A stretch of 64,000 bases of DNA from JANRIC01 sp033765345 (GTDB lineage: Bacteria; Bacteroidota; Bacteroidia; Cytophagales; Microscillaceae). A program made the translations under genes and the position numbers. The stretch lies in contig JANRIC010000132.1 in NCBI GenBank assembly GCA_033765345.1, positions 1-64,000 of the forward strand. Direction: 5' to 3'. The notes below the pieces were generated by a model. That model saw nothing but the letters and a program-made list of their open reading frames with translations, did no database searches and was not told where the DNA came from. Positions 25,805-34,525 of the stretch are shown here, piece by piece (within the stretch, counting starts at the first letter, position 1; every line of letters begins with the position of its first letter).

Positions 25805-28081
25805 TTATTCTCCTCGGATCAGCCTTTGTTTATCCATTTCCATTTTGGCGCAGTTCAATTCAATCGAGAGTTCTTCAGGGCGATCAAAAGAGCCTTTAGG
25901 GTATTTTTTAACCAATTCGGGATCGGCATATAATTTGGAAAAGAATTTACCCCAGACTGGTAAAGCTAGTACAGCGCCTTGTCCTAGAGAAATTGTTGTA
26001 AAACGTGTAGCGCGGGTATCTCCCCCCACCCAAACGCAGGCACCCAGGTTGTGGGTAATTCCCATAAACCAGGCATCGGAATTATTCTGGGTAGTTCCGG
26101 TTTTGGCAGCGATTTCATTGTGCCAGCCTGGGTTGTTGTCACGATTTGTGCCGTATCCGTGGATAGATACTGCGGTACCTCCGGGTTTGGTAGTGCCCAT
26201 GAGCATGTGGAGCATTTGGTAGGCAATTTCTTCGTCGATCGCCTGTCTTACTTTGGGGATAAACTCTTCGATGAGGTTTCCGTGTCGGTCCTCGATACGG
26301 GTGATAAATAATGGTTCAACGTGATTACCTTTATTGGGGAAGGTACAATAAGCACCCAGAAGTTCAAAAATAGATACGTCACTGGTTCCCAAGCAGATGG
26401 TGGCAGTGTTATCAATGGGGCTTTTGATTCCGAGTTCGCGGGCATATTCAATCACTGTGGGTACCCCAATTCTTTGGATCAATCCGGCGGATATACTATT
26501 GGTAGAGGTAGCGATGGCTTGTGAAAGAGTCATCATAGCACCGCTATACGATAAATTGGCGTTTCGTGGAGTCCAGCCTCCGGGAAATCTTACAGGTACA
26601 TCAGGCAGGCGATAGCAAGGGGTATAATTATGGTCGAGAGCTGCTGTATAAATAATTGCCTTGAAAGTAGAGCCGGGTTGTCGTTTGCCCTGATACACGT
26701 GATCGTATTGAAAATGCTTAAAATTAGGACCACCGACCCAGGCTTTGACGTGTCCACTTCCGGGCTCCATGGCCATAAATCCGGCTTGCAAGAAATATTT
26801 GTAGTGCCGGATAGAGTCCATGGGACTCATGACAGTATCTACTTCAATAAATTTTTTATTTTTAATATATTTATAGACCCGCATCTCGATGGGTTTATTC
26901 ATTTCCCGGTAGATTTTTTGGGTATCTCTGCCGTACATTTTTCTCAGGAGTTTGTAGCGGGCGGATTTACGGGCTTCATTTTCAATAAAATTGGGTAGTT
27001 CTTTGTTCCAAACATCCACCCAAGGGTTTTTTCCGTGCATTTTCCAGTGGTCATAGAAGATTTGCTGGAATTTGATAAGATGCTCTTGTACGGATTCCTC
27101 AGCGTATTGCTGCATTTTGGAGTCGATAGTTGTATAGATTTTGAGTCCGTCTTTGTAGAGGTCGTGTCCGTTTTCGGCAGCCCATTTTTCCAGGAATTTA
27201 AAAGCCTCTACTCGAAAATAAGGAGCTATCCCTCCAACGTGTTGTACGACTCCATAGTGAAGATCAATGGGTAGATTTTTGAATTCATTGTATTGTTCTG
27301 GGGTAATAAAGCCATTTTCTTTCATTTGGAACAATACTACGTTTCTTCTTTGCTTGGAAGCGTTTTTATGGCTGATCGGGCTGTATCTAGAAGGTGCTTT
27401 GAGCATACCCACCAGCACGGCAGATTCCTGTACATTGAGTTGGCTAGGGTGTTTGTCAAAAAAAGCTTTGGCGGCTGTGTGTACTCCGTAGGCGTTATGC
27501 CCGAAAGGTACTGTATTGAGGTACATCTCGATGATTTCACGCTTGGTATAACGACGCTCAATTTTTACAGCAGTAAGCCATTCTTTGGTTTTAGAGATGA
27601 TTGTACCGATAAAACGGACATTGTGGAGACTTCCCTGACTGGCTTCACCTCGGGTGCGATACAGGTTTTTGGCCAATTGTTGGGTGATGGTACTTCCTCC
27701 ACCGTCTCGCCCGAAATTAATTACAGCTCTCAAAAGGGCTTTCAGATCTACTCCTGCGTGACGCTCGAAGCGTTCGTCTTCGGTAGCGATCAGGGCATTG
27801 ACCAGATAAGGGGACAATTCTTCATAAATGACGGGAGTACGGTTTTCGCGGTAGTATTTACCCATCAGGATATTATCGGCGGTGTAGATTTCGGAGGCTA
27901 GTTCATTCCGGGGATTTTCAAGAATCTCAAAGCTTGGGATTTCTCCAAAAAGCCCTAGGAAATTATAGTTGAGTGCCACAAAGTACAATACAATCCCCAA
28001 GATTGTACTCAGAAATGTCACCCAGGTGATAAAAATAGCCCGATAAAATCTTCCTCTTTCTATTTCGATTCCTTTAAACAT
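25805..28081 (-). CDS. class A penicillin-binding protein (PBP1A type)
   Basis: The 758-residue bifunctional cell-wall synthase has one N-terminal membrane anchor (residues about 12-34). The GT51 transglycosylase domain shows ATEDERFERHAGVD and GGGSTITQQLAKN; the transpeptidase domain has the active-site STFK (RQPGSTFKAIIYTAAL), the STN motif (AIATSTNS) and KTGTT. It polymerises and cross-links peptidoglycan in the periplasm. It follows the SprE/PorW-like gene by 31 bases and is closed by a strong terminator, so the two are probably co-transcribed. Confidence 0.96.
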   Translation of the reverse strand: MFKGIEIERGRFYRAIFITWVTFLSTILGIVLYFVALNYNFLGLFGEIPSFEILENPRNELASEIYTADNILMGKYYRENRTPVIYEELSPYLVNALIATEDERFERHAGVDLKALLRAVINFGRDGGGSTITQQLAKNLYRTRGEASQGSLHNVRFIGTIISKTKEWLTAVKIERRYTKREIIEMYLNTVPFGHNAYGVHTAAKAFFDKHPSQLNVQESAVLVGMLKAPSRYSPISHKNASKQRRNVVLFQMKENGFITPEQYNEFKNLPIDLHYGVVQHVGGIAPYFRVEAFKFLEKWAAENGHDLYKDGLKIYTTIDSKMQQYAEESVQEHLIKFQQIFYDHWKMHGKNPWVDVWNKELPNFIENEARKSARYKLLRKMYGRDTQKIYREMNKPIEMRVYKYIKNKKFIEVDTVMSPMDSIRHYKYFLQAGFMAMEPGSGHVKAWVGGPNFKHFQYDHVYQGKRQPGSTFKAIIYTAALDHNYTPCYRLPDVPVRFPGGWTPRNANLSYSGAMMTLSQAIATSTNSISAGLIQRIGVPTVIEYARELGIKSPIDNTATICLGTSDVSIFELLGAYCTFPNKGNHVEPLFITRIEDRHGNLIEEFIPKVRQAIDEEIAYQMLHMLMGTTKPGGTAVSIHGYGTNRDNNPGWHNEIAAKTGTTQNNSDAWFMGITHNLGACVWVGGDTRATRFTTISLGQGAVLALPVWGKFFSKLYADPELVKKYPKGSFDRPEELSIELNCAKMEMDKQRLIRGE

Positions 28082-28112
28082 TTGATTCTATTTTTTTGCA
28101 AATTTATAGTAT

Positions 28113-30371
28113 TTACTGCACTTTATCTAGCAAAGCCTGTGCAAAATCAAGGAGTTCGCTATCAGGATAGTTTTTGATAAAGTCATTGAGTTTATTTTTA
28201 AAAGCGGCTTTATCTCCATCTAGCTTAAGCTGAATGAGATGCTCCAAGAGGATAAGCCGGTCTTCAATGGTGTTTTCCGGGAATTTCTGACGGATTTCAA
28301 CCAATTGAGACATGGCTTTTTCGTATTCACCTATTTCATAAGATTCATAAGCTTGTTTATAAACGGCTTTTACTTCGGCTTCATTTTCTTGGATTTCTTT
28401 GTACCAGTTTGGATTTACGATTCTTCGGGCAAAGCTGGATTTGGGGAATTCCTGCAACAAAATATTTTTGTTTTTATCCGAGGCAGGCAGATTGCCCAGT
28501 TCTTCGTGTAGTTGATATAAATAGTATCTGGCTTCGGGTTCATACTGAGTTTTGGGAAATCTATCGAGCAAGGTCTCGAGGTATTTGACAGCATTTTTAG
28601 GTTCTTCGAGTTTGAATTTATAGATTTTACCCAGTTCAAAAGCCGAATTTTCAATTTTTTTATTAGAGGCAGTAATTTTTTCTTCGTTGTCTGGCAAGGC
28701 ATCATAAATGGCTTTTTTGCGGGCTTCCACTCTTTTCAGAATGGCATCTTCGCGCATCTTGCTTACATCTACAGTAGGTTCAGAAGGTCTTACATCTACA
28801 GTATCTATAATCCCCCTGATGGCTTCTGAGCGACGCCAGTTATCTACCAATGGGCGAGGAGTTTTTCTCCATCGATTATCAAACGCTTCTCTACCCAGCT
28901 CGATAGCTCTGGGATTATAAAAATACCAAACCGGTCCATCCTGCCCTGCGGTAGATTGTGCGATTGTATTATTGGCTACGGTTTGTTTCTGTCTTTTGAG
29001 TTTATCGCGGGTTTGTTGGATTTGGGTAAGGCTATCGAGGGCATCTTGATTTTTATTTTCTTCCAGTTTGAGCATACTAGCGATATAATCTCCTCGTTGA
29101 GGTTCAGGAATTTTGACAAGGCGTTGAAGACTATCTTCGGTACGATAAATCGTGAGCTGTTCTACAAACTCAGTCAGGGTGTTTCGTCGTCGCTCAATGT
29201 CTTTATAATTTTCTACATTTTTGGGGAGGCTGGTCATTACACTGTCATAATACGCTTTGGCAAGTTCATATTGTTGTAATTCAGCATAGTGGATTTCCCC
29301 CAATTTGAGGTAAGAATAGGCTTTTTGTATGGGATTATCCGTGCTTACGATGATGGACTGATTCAACTCGACGATGGCTTTTTTGGTATTCCCGCGTTTG
29401 AGCTCGAAAAGCCCAAGTTCGTAATAGATTTTATCCTGATATTCTACATTTTTATCGTCTCTCAGTAATTTTTTATAGTATCGGTAGACTTTCTTCACGT
29501 CTCCTTCTCCACTAATTTTGGAAACCTGTGCCATAGACACATTGGCATAAAAAGAAAGCTCGTAAGAAGGATTGTTTTTTTGTACGGCTTTATAATTTTT
29601 AAAGGCAAGTGCATCACGTCCCAATTGTTGATAGACCTGACCGAGGATAAAATGTGCCCTGGCTTTATCTTCTCCTTTGGACATAATTTTGACGGCCGAA
29701 CCGAGGCTTTTGGCCATTTCAATCATATTGCCTTCAAGTCTGTAATAATGTGCTCGCATCAGCAAATAATCTCTTTGCTCTTCTTTTTCCATGGGTCTTT
29801 TACGAAGTACAAGCATAGCAGCTCGGGCGGAGCGCATATCTTCAAGCTGCATATAGGTCCGCATCAGTTCAATCAGAGCGCGATTGCGGGAGGCGGGGTC
29901 AGTACCTTTGGTATTGACATATTTAAAGGTGTTGATGGCATCCTCAAACTCTCTGCGATAGAACCTTGCCTTACCGATAAGGATATAACCGGGATCAAGC
30001 CATTTACTTTCTTCGTGACGATTGGGAATATTGGCACACTTTTTAATACAATCTTCCATTTTAGTATCATACGATTTGAAAGTATTGGTATCAGTGGCCA
30101 CCAATACATCCAACACTCGATTATAATTTTCTTTACGTTTATCAAACAGCTCTTTTTCAACCTCTTTTACCGCTTCACGAGCCAGAAAATAAGAATTATA
30201 TTTGGCATTTACATCATGGTATGCTTTGGAGATTAGAGAACTACCGCCACCTCCTTCTTTTGTAGCAGTACAGGCATAAAGCAAGGCTAAAAAACCTGCT
30301 AGGCTAAAAGGAAAAAAAAATCGGTAGAAGGAAGAAGACAGATGCAAGATATAATGCGTTTTTGAATTCAT
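28113..30371 (-). CDS. SprE/PorW-like type IX secretion lipoprotein with TPR repeats
   Basis: The 752-residue protein has a lipoprotein signal (hydrophobic residues 17-33, Cys34 in LLYACTAT). After it comes SLISKAYHDVNAKYNSYF, similar to the start of SprE/PorW proteins, and many TPR-like helical repeats, for example KARFYRREFEDAINTFKYV. SprE/PorW is required for gliding and type IX secretion in Flavobacterium and Porphyromonas and is periplasmic and lipid-anchored. The gldKLMN block lies 10 kb away on the same strand. Distinguishing it from other large TPR lipoproteins rests on the N-terminal block, so moderate certainty. Confidence 0.75.
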   Translation of the reverse strand: MNSKTHYILHLSSSFYRFFFPFSLAGFLALLYACTATKEGGGGSSLISKAYHDVNAKYNSYFLAREAVKEVEKELFDKRKENYNRVLDVLVATDTNTFKSYDTKMEDCIKKCANIPNRHEESKWLDPGYILIGKARFYRREFEDAINTFKYVNTKGTDPASRNRALIELMRTYMQLEDMRSARAAMLVLRKRPMEKEEQRDYLLMRAHYYRLEGNMIEMAKSLGSAVKIMSKGEDKARAHFILGQVYQQLGRDALAFKNYKAVQKNNPSYELSFYANVSMAQVSKISGEGDVKKVYRYYKKLLRDDKNVEYQDKIYYELGLFELKRGNTKKAIVELNQSIIVSTDNPIQKAYSYLKLGEIHYAELQQYELAKAYYDSVMTSLPKNVENYKDIERRRNTLTEFVEQLTIYRTEDSLQRLVKIPEPQRGDYIASMLKLEENKNQDALDSLTQIQQTRDKLKRQKQTVANNTIAQSTAGQDGPVWYFYNPRAIELGREAFDNRWRKTPRPLVDNWRRSEAIRGIIDTVDVRPSEPTVDVSKMREDAILKRVEARKKAIYDALPDNEEKITASNKKIENSAFELGKIYKFKLEEPKNAVKYLETLLDRFPKTQYEPEARYYLYQLHEELGNLPASDKNKNILLQEFPKSSFARRIVNPNWYKEIQENEAEVKAVYKQAYESYEIGEYEKAMSQLVEIRQKFPENTIEDRLILLEHLIQLKLDGDKAAFKNKLNDFIKNYPDSELLDFAQALLDKVQ

Positions 30372-30380
30372 AAATCATGC

Positions 30381-30396
30381 TAATTTTGCAAAATTA
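30381..30396. promoter_or_regulatory. palindromic double -7 box between sprE-like and M23 genes
   Basis: TAATTTTGCAAAATTA is a perfect palindrome giving a TAnnTTTG box on each strand. The minus-strand copy (30389-30396) lies 18 bases upstream of the SprE-like ATG. A further plus-strand TAACTTTG lies at 30400-30407. Spaced -33 elements are not evident, so promoter function is plausible but unproven. Confidence 0.4.
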
Positions 30397-30511
30397 TCTT
30401 AACTTTGCGGAATTAATAAGTATTTAGCAAATTTTTTGAGAGAATTATTAAGTACAAATATACATACGAATATTTTTTTTTTATTGATGTCTTATCTAAT
30501 TTATTAGACGC

Positions 30512-31384
30512 TTGAAAATTAAAAATAAATTTTTCACCAGGGATTGGTGGACAACACAACTCTCCCTCATCATCAGGAATGAAATTAGTCTGGAAGAAAG
30601 ACAAAGGATTCCTTACACGCCTGCCAAATTGGTCTTTATTTTCTTTATATTATTTCTTTTTATTTTTATATTGGGCTTTCTAGCAGCGGGGCGATTCTAC
30701 CGCGAAAACGTCCAAAAAACAGATAATACAGACCTAGCTTATCAGCTCAAAATAAAGGTCGATTCCTTATCTCAAAAACTTGAAACCCAAAATTCTTATA
30801 TGGATAATATCAAAAAAATATTGGGTGGGGATATCAAGTATATGAAAAGTGCCCTCTCCGGTGTACAAGAAGATAGTGTGCTGGCAAAGAAAAATTTTGA
30901 CTCACTGGATATTGATTTTCTTGGAAAAGCCGACCTCAAGCTCCGCGAAGAGCTGGAAGGCAATAATAAAGTATTTGCCAGTCTGGGTGGAGGTCAATCT
31001 TTGGAAAGTTTAAAGGATATATTCCTTTTTTCTCCCATAAAGGGTATCGTCTCAGAAAAGTATAATTCACTAGAAAATCATTATGGAGTAGATATTGTCG
31101 CCGAAAAAGATGAGCCTATCAAATCAATTGCTGAAGGAACTGTGATTCTTTCATCCTGGACGGATGACACAGGATATGTGATAGCCATTCAGCACAAAGC
31201 CAATCTGATTTCGGTCTATAAACATTGCTCAAGTCTTATGAAAAAAACTGGTGATTTTGTCACTGTGGGAGAAATTGTAGCAATTATTGGGAATACCGGC
31301 AAACTCAGCAGCGGTCCGCACCTTCATTTTGAGCTGTGGTATCGCGGCAATCCGGTCAACCCTGAAGAACTAGTATCATTTTAA
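30512..31384 (+). CDS. M23 family (LytM-type) peptidoglycan metallopeptidase
   Basis: The 290-residue protein has a cytoplasmic N-terminus, one membrane span (residues about 44-66), a coiled-coil-like stretch (SLSQKLETQNSYMDNIKKIL) and a C-terminal M23 domain. Zinc ligands are visible in ENHYGVDIVAEKDEPI (HxxxD) and GPHLHFELW (HxH). Such enzymes cut peptide cross-links in the periplasm. The start is TTG at 30512; the family length supports it. It is 22 bases upstream of a bactofilin gene, a pairing known from other bacteria in which the bactofilin scaffold positions the peptidase for cell-shape control. Confidence 0.9.
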   Translation: MKIKNKFFTRDWWTTQLSLIIRNEISLEERQRIPYTPAKLVFIFFILFLFIFILGFLAAGRFYRENVQKTDNTDLAYQLKIKVDSLSQKLETQNSYMDNIKKILGGDIKYMKSALSGVQEDSVLAKKNFDSLDIDFLGKADLKLREELEGNNKVFASLGGGQSLESLKDIFLFSPIKGIVSEKYNSLENHYGVDIVAEKDEPIKSIAEGTVILSSWTDDTGYVIAIQHKANLISVYKHCSSLMKKTGDFVTVGEIVAIIGNTGKLSSGPHLHFELWYRGNPVNPEELVSF

Positions 31385-31406
31385 AATCAATTAAATACGT
31401 TGAATT

Positions 31407-31916
31407 ATGGCAATGTTCGGATCTAATAACAACAACAACAACAACAACAAGGAAGTGGTTAAAGAAACAAGACCTACCGAAGCCAATAACAATTCTGAAA
31501 CCAGAATTGGCAAAGGGGCTACCCTTTATGGCGATATCGAGACTGCCGGCAACATCCGTCTGGACGGCCAAGTAGTAGGCAATATTCGTTCTAAAGCCCG
31601 TGTAGTTTTAGGGGAAAGTGCACAATTAAAAGGCAACCTTTTGGCTCAAAATGCCGAGATTTTCGGTGAAATCGACGGTCGAGTAGAAATTGCCGATATA
31701 TTGACCCTGAAAAGCTCTTCCAATGTAAAAGGGGACGTAATCTGCAATAAGTTTGTCACTGAATCGGGTGCTAATTTTAACGGTAAATGCCAAATGGGAA
31801 ACGCCATCAAGGAAATCACTTTTGAAGATCGCACTCATTTGATTCCCGCTCAGAATCAAAACAAGCCTCCTGTTAATTTAATCAATGAAAAAGCCAAAAT
31901 CAAACCAAGCTTATAA
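31407..31916 (+). CDS. bactofilin (polymer-forming cytoskeletal protein)
   Basis: The 169-residue protein has a bactofilin beta-helix core (residues about 33-125) with the typical GKGATLYGDIETAGNIRLDG and repeated hydrophobic-Gly turns. Bactofilins polymerise without nucleotides beneath the membrane. The flexible N-terminus contains eight consecutive Asn (codons 31425-31448, seven AAC repeats). The 3' end overlaps the atpZ start by 32 bases in another frame, tying it to the ATP synthase operon. The preceding M23 peptidase is a likely functional partner. Confidence 0.93.
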   Translation: MAMFGSNNNNNNNNKEVVKETRPTEANNNSETRIGKGATLYGDIETAGNIRLDGQVVGNIRSKARVVLGESAQLKGNLLAQNAEIFGEIDGRVEIADILTLKSSSNVKGDVICNKFVTESGANFNGKCQMGNAIKEITFEDRTHLIPAQNQNKPPVNLINEKAKIKPSL

Positions 31917-32100
31917 AGCTTATTTGACGTATTCGGGGTTGGCTTTTCAAATGATTGCCGTTTTAGGGCTTTTCCTTTGGGCAGGAATGTCATTGGATAA
32001 ATATCTGTCCCTTAAATTTCCTGCTTTTACCGTTTCCCTTTCATTAATGGCAATAATTGGTGTCATGATCTTGGTGATTAAAAGCCTACCCAAATATTAG
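31885..32100 (+). CDS. AtpZ/AtpI-family ATP synthase-associated membrane protein
   Basis: The 71-residue protein has two membrane segments (residues about 15-33 and 44-66) and the family features YSGLAFQMIAVLGLFLWAG and LDKYL. AtpZ/AtpI proteins are encoded ahead of ATP synthase genes and have been linked to cation supply or c-ring assembly. The start lies inside the bactofilin 3' end, suggesting translational coupling. Confidence 0.82.
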   Translation: MKKPKSNQAYKAYLTYSGLAFQMIAVLGLFLWAGMSLDKYLSLKFPAFTVSLSLMAIIGVMILVIKSLPKY

Positions 32101-32122
32101 TTTATTTTTGGTATTTTATCCA

Positions 32123-32494
32123 ATGATGAGAACATTCTTCCGCTCCTATGCCCCTAGTATAGGTATTCTGTTTGTTTTACTGGTAGATTCTTTGTTGCTG
32201 AGTCCCGGCTATCTGCACCCACAAAAATGGATGATATGGCTTTTTTTCTTTTTTTTATATTCCATTACCGAAAAAATTAATTTTTTCGGCTTAAAAGAAA
32301 CCCCACAAAAATTTCAAATTTATTTCTTTTCTGCAATGATTATTCGGATGATTCTAAGTATCATCTTTATATTCATTTTTCTTTATCTGCAAGTGGAAAA
32401 TCTTTTCCTTTTTGTCGGTACTTTTTTTCTATTTTATTTCTACTACATAGTTTTTGATATTTATCACTTGTTGGGTAACTTGCGAGCCGATTGA
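32123..32494 (+). CDS. small membrane protein in the ATP synthase operon
   Basis: The 123-residue protein has four predicted membrane segments and basic ends but no motif I recognise. Its position between atpZ and atpB is where many bacteria carry AtpI/Atp1-like proteins, so an assembly role is a reasonable guess. The ATG at 32123 was chosen over a TTG at 32108. It overlaps the longest atpB frame by four bases; the preferred atpB start lies 17 bases downstream. Confidence 0.65.
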   Translation: MMRTFFRSYAPSIGILFVLLVDSLLLSPGYLHPQKWMIWLFFFFLYSITEKINFFGLKETPQKFQIYFFSAMIIRMILSIIFIFIFLYLQVENLFLFVGTFFLFYFYYIVFDIYHLLGNLRAD

Positions 32495-32511
32495 AGAAAA
32501 CATGTACTAAA

Positions 32512-33618
32512 ATGAAAAAATTCCCGTTTGTCAGTATTTTTCTGACCATTTTTGTTCTAGTATTCTCTTCCAATATCTTTGCCTCAGATAAGGAAAGTGA
32601 AGAAGAGAAATTTAACCCAAGCCAGACCATTTTCCACCACGTGGCAGACTCTTATGAGTGGGAATTTTTTACCATCGGTGACCAACATTATTCTCTACCT
32701 CTTCCCGTTATTTTATATTCTGATAAAGGACTTGATGTCTTTTTATCTTCCGAACTACATCACGCCAAAGAAGAGGTACATCACGAAAAAACCGAAGGCG
32801 AATCCAAAGAAGAAACACACCACGGCAAAACCCTTAAAACATCCGTCAATACCTACCTGGTAGACCATGGCAAAATCAGCCTGGCAGACGGGGGTACACT
32901 GTACGATTTCTCGATTACCAAAAATGTATTCTCTATGTTTTTAAGTGTGGCATTGCTGTTTATTATCTTTTTCAGTGTGGCACGTGCTTACAAAAAAAAT
33001 CAAGGCAAAGCTCCCAAAGGGCTACAAAGCTTTTTTGAGCCGATTATTCTGTTTATTCGTGACGACATCGCCCGTGATGCCATCGGACCTAAGCACGAAC
33101 GATTTTTACCTTATCTGCTCACAGTTTTCTTCTTTATTTGGTTTAATAATGTTCTGGGGCTTTTCCCCGCAGGTGCTAACCTGACCGGAAATATTGCCGT
33201 CACGATGACATTGGCTTTTTTCACCTTGCTGATGACGCTCTTGAGCTCCAATAAAAATTACTGGAATCACATCTTCAACACACCCGGAGTACCCTGGTGG
33301 CTGAAAACTGTTGTTCCTATTATGCCCCTGGTAGAGTTTATCGGTATTTTTACCAAACCTTTTGCATTGATGATCCGACTTTTTGCCAACATCACGGCAG
33401 GTCACATCATTATGCTGAGTTTGTTTAGCCTGATCTTTATTTTCAAAAAGGTAGGTATTTATGTAGCACCTGCCAGCGTGGCTTTTGCCGTAGCAATGAT
33501 GTTTCTTGAATTATTCGTAGCCATTCTTCAGGCTTATGTATTTACATTACTTTCTGCGTTGTACTTTGGCGGTGCAGTCGAAGACCACCACCACGAACAC
33601 GAAGAAGCGCATCATTAA
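32512..33618 (+). CDS. atpB: ATP synthase F0 subunit a
   Basis: The 368-residue subunit a forms the proton half-channels. The essential Arg is in FALMIRLFANITAGHI. An N-terminal signal-like segment (residues 1-25) is followed by an extra-membranous extension of about 115 residues rich in His and Glu (for example HHAKEEVHHEKTEGESKEE) and the C-terminus ends DHHHEHEEAHH. Extended N-termini are common for AtpB in Bacteroidota, but the His clusters are notable. The ATG at 32512 is preferred to the TTG at 32491. Confidence 0.95.
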   Translation: MKKFPFVSIFLTIFVLVFSSNIFASDKESEEEKFNPSQTIFHHVADSYEWEFFTIGDQHYSLPLPVILYSDKGLDVFLSSELHHAKEEVHHEKTEGESKEETHHGKTLKTSVNTYLVDHGKISLADGGTLYDFSITKNVFSMFLSVALLFIIFFSVARAYKKNQGKAPKGLQSFFEPIILFIRDDIARDAIGPKHERFLPYLLTVFFFIWFNNVLGLFPAGANLTGNIAVTMTLAFFTLLMTLLSSNKNYWNHIFNTPGVPWWLKTVVPIMPLVEFIGIFTKPFALMIRLFANITAGHIIMLSLFSLIFIFKKVGIYVAPASVAFAVAMMFLELFVAILQAYVFTLLSALYFGGAVEDHHHEHEEAHH

Positions 33619-33648
33619 CAAGTATTTTATTAACTAAATTCTACATAT

Positions 33649-33897
33649 ATGTTACTTGAATTATTATCCATTTTATTAGCTGACCTAGGTATGGGTCTTG
33701 CCGGAGTCGGAGCCGGGCTGGTAGCGTTAGGCACTGGTCTTGGAATCGGTCAAATAGGTGGACGCGCCATGGATGCTATTGCTCGCCAGCCTGAATCTAC
33801 TCCCCGTATTCAAGGAGTCATGATTATTGCGGCTGCTTTGATCGAGGGGGTTGCACTTTTCGGAGTTGTAATCTGTCTGATCATTGCCGTGAGCTAA
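33649..33897 (+). CDS. atpE: ATP synthase F0 subunit c
   Basis: The 82-residue hairpin protein forms the rotor ring. Helix 1 has the glycine-rich GAGLVALGTGLGIG, the polar loop is ARQPE, and helix 2 carries the ion-binding E66 in AALIEGVALFG. The residues after E66 lack the Ser-Thr pair of Na+-type rings, so proton coupling is likely. A hairpin follows at 33907-33937. Confidence 0.96.
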   Translation: MLLELLSILLADLGMGLAGVGAGLVALGTGLGIGQIGGRAMDAIARQPESTPRIQGVMIIAAALIEGVALFGVVICLIIAVS

Positions 33898-33906
33898 ATT
33901 ATTTGC

Positions 33907-33937
33907 CTGACATCTTTGCGCTAGGCGAAGATGTCAG
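33907..33937 (+). terminator. hairpin between atpE and atpF (partial terminator or processing site)
   Basis: Ten-base arms CTGACATCTT (33907-33916) and AAGATGTCAG (33928-33937) pair perfectly and are followed by CTTTTATTTC. It lies ten bases after the atpE stop, within an operon that must continue into atpF. Confidence 0.65.
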
Positions 33938-34008
33938 CTTTTATTTCGGGTAATTCACAATTCAAATTCTTTAATTTATTTGCTTCTAATTGATTAAACA
34001 TAAACAAT

Positions 34009-34503
34009 ATGGATTTATTTAGCCCTGGTATAGGTCTTATTTTCTGGCAAACGGTTACTTTCGTAGTCGTACTCTTCTTGCTTTCCCGCTACGCCTGGAA
34101 GCCCATCTTAAATGCTTTGAAAGAGCGTGAGCAATCTATCGAAAACTCCCTGAAACAAGCCGAAAAAGCCCGTGATGAAATGCAACTGCTTCAGGCTGGG
34201 AATGAAAAACTATTGGATGAAGCTCGCTTAGAGAGAGATACGATCCTTAAATCCGCTCAAAAAACAGCCCACGAAATCCGTGAAGAAGCCAAAGCAAAAG
34301 CAGATGCCGAATTTAATAAAAGATTGGAAGAAGCCCGACGCGCCATCGAAACCGAAAAACAAGCCGCAGTCGCTGAGATCAAAAAACAAATCGCTTCCAT
34401 GTCTGTAGAAATCGCAGAAACATTACTCCGAAAAGAACTGGAAGACAAAACCAAGCAGGAAGAACTGGTATCTAATCTGATCAAAGAACTCAAAATCAAC
34501 TAA
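34009..34503 (+). CDS. atpF: ATP synthase F0 subunit b
   Basis: The 164-residue peripheral stalk subunit has one N-terminal membrane span (residues about 8-24), the LSRYAWKPILNALKERE motif and a long charged coiled coil to the C-terminus. Two copies form the stator with delta. It starts 111 bases after atpE and is followed closely by atpH. Confidence 0.95.
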   Translation: MDLFSPGIGLIFWQTVTFVVVLFLLSRYAWKPILNALKEREQSIENSLKQAEKARDEMQLLQAGNEKLLDEARLERDTILKSAQKTAHEIREEAKAKADAEFNKRLEEARRAIETEKQAAVAEIKKQIASMSVEIAETLLRKELEDKTKQEELVSNLIKELKIN

Positions 34504-34525
34504 CAGATTTTAATTCTACGCAAAC

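Noticed and set aside
27293..27901. 202-codon ORF antisense to the PBP gene
   Set aside because: Shadow of a strongly supported gene on the other strand; no family character.
29580..30236. 218-codon ORF antisense to the SprE-like gene
   Set aside because: Low-complexity Phe/Ile-rich product, typical antisense shadow.
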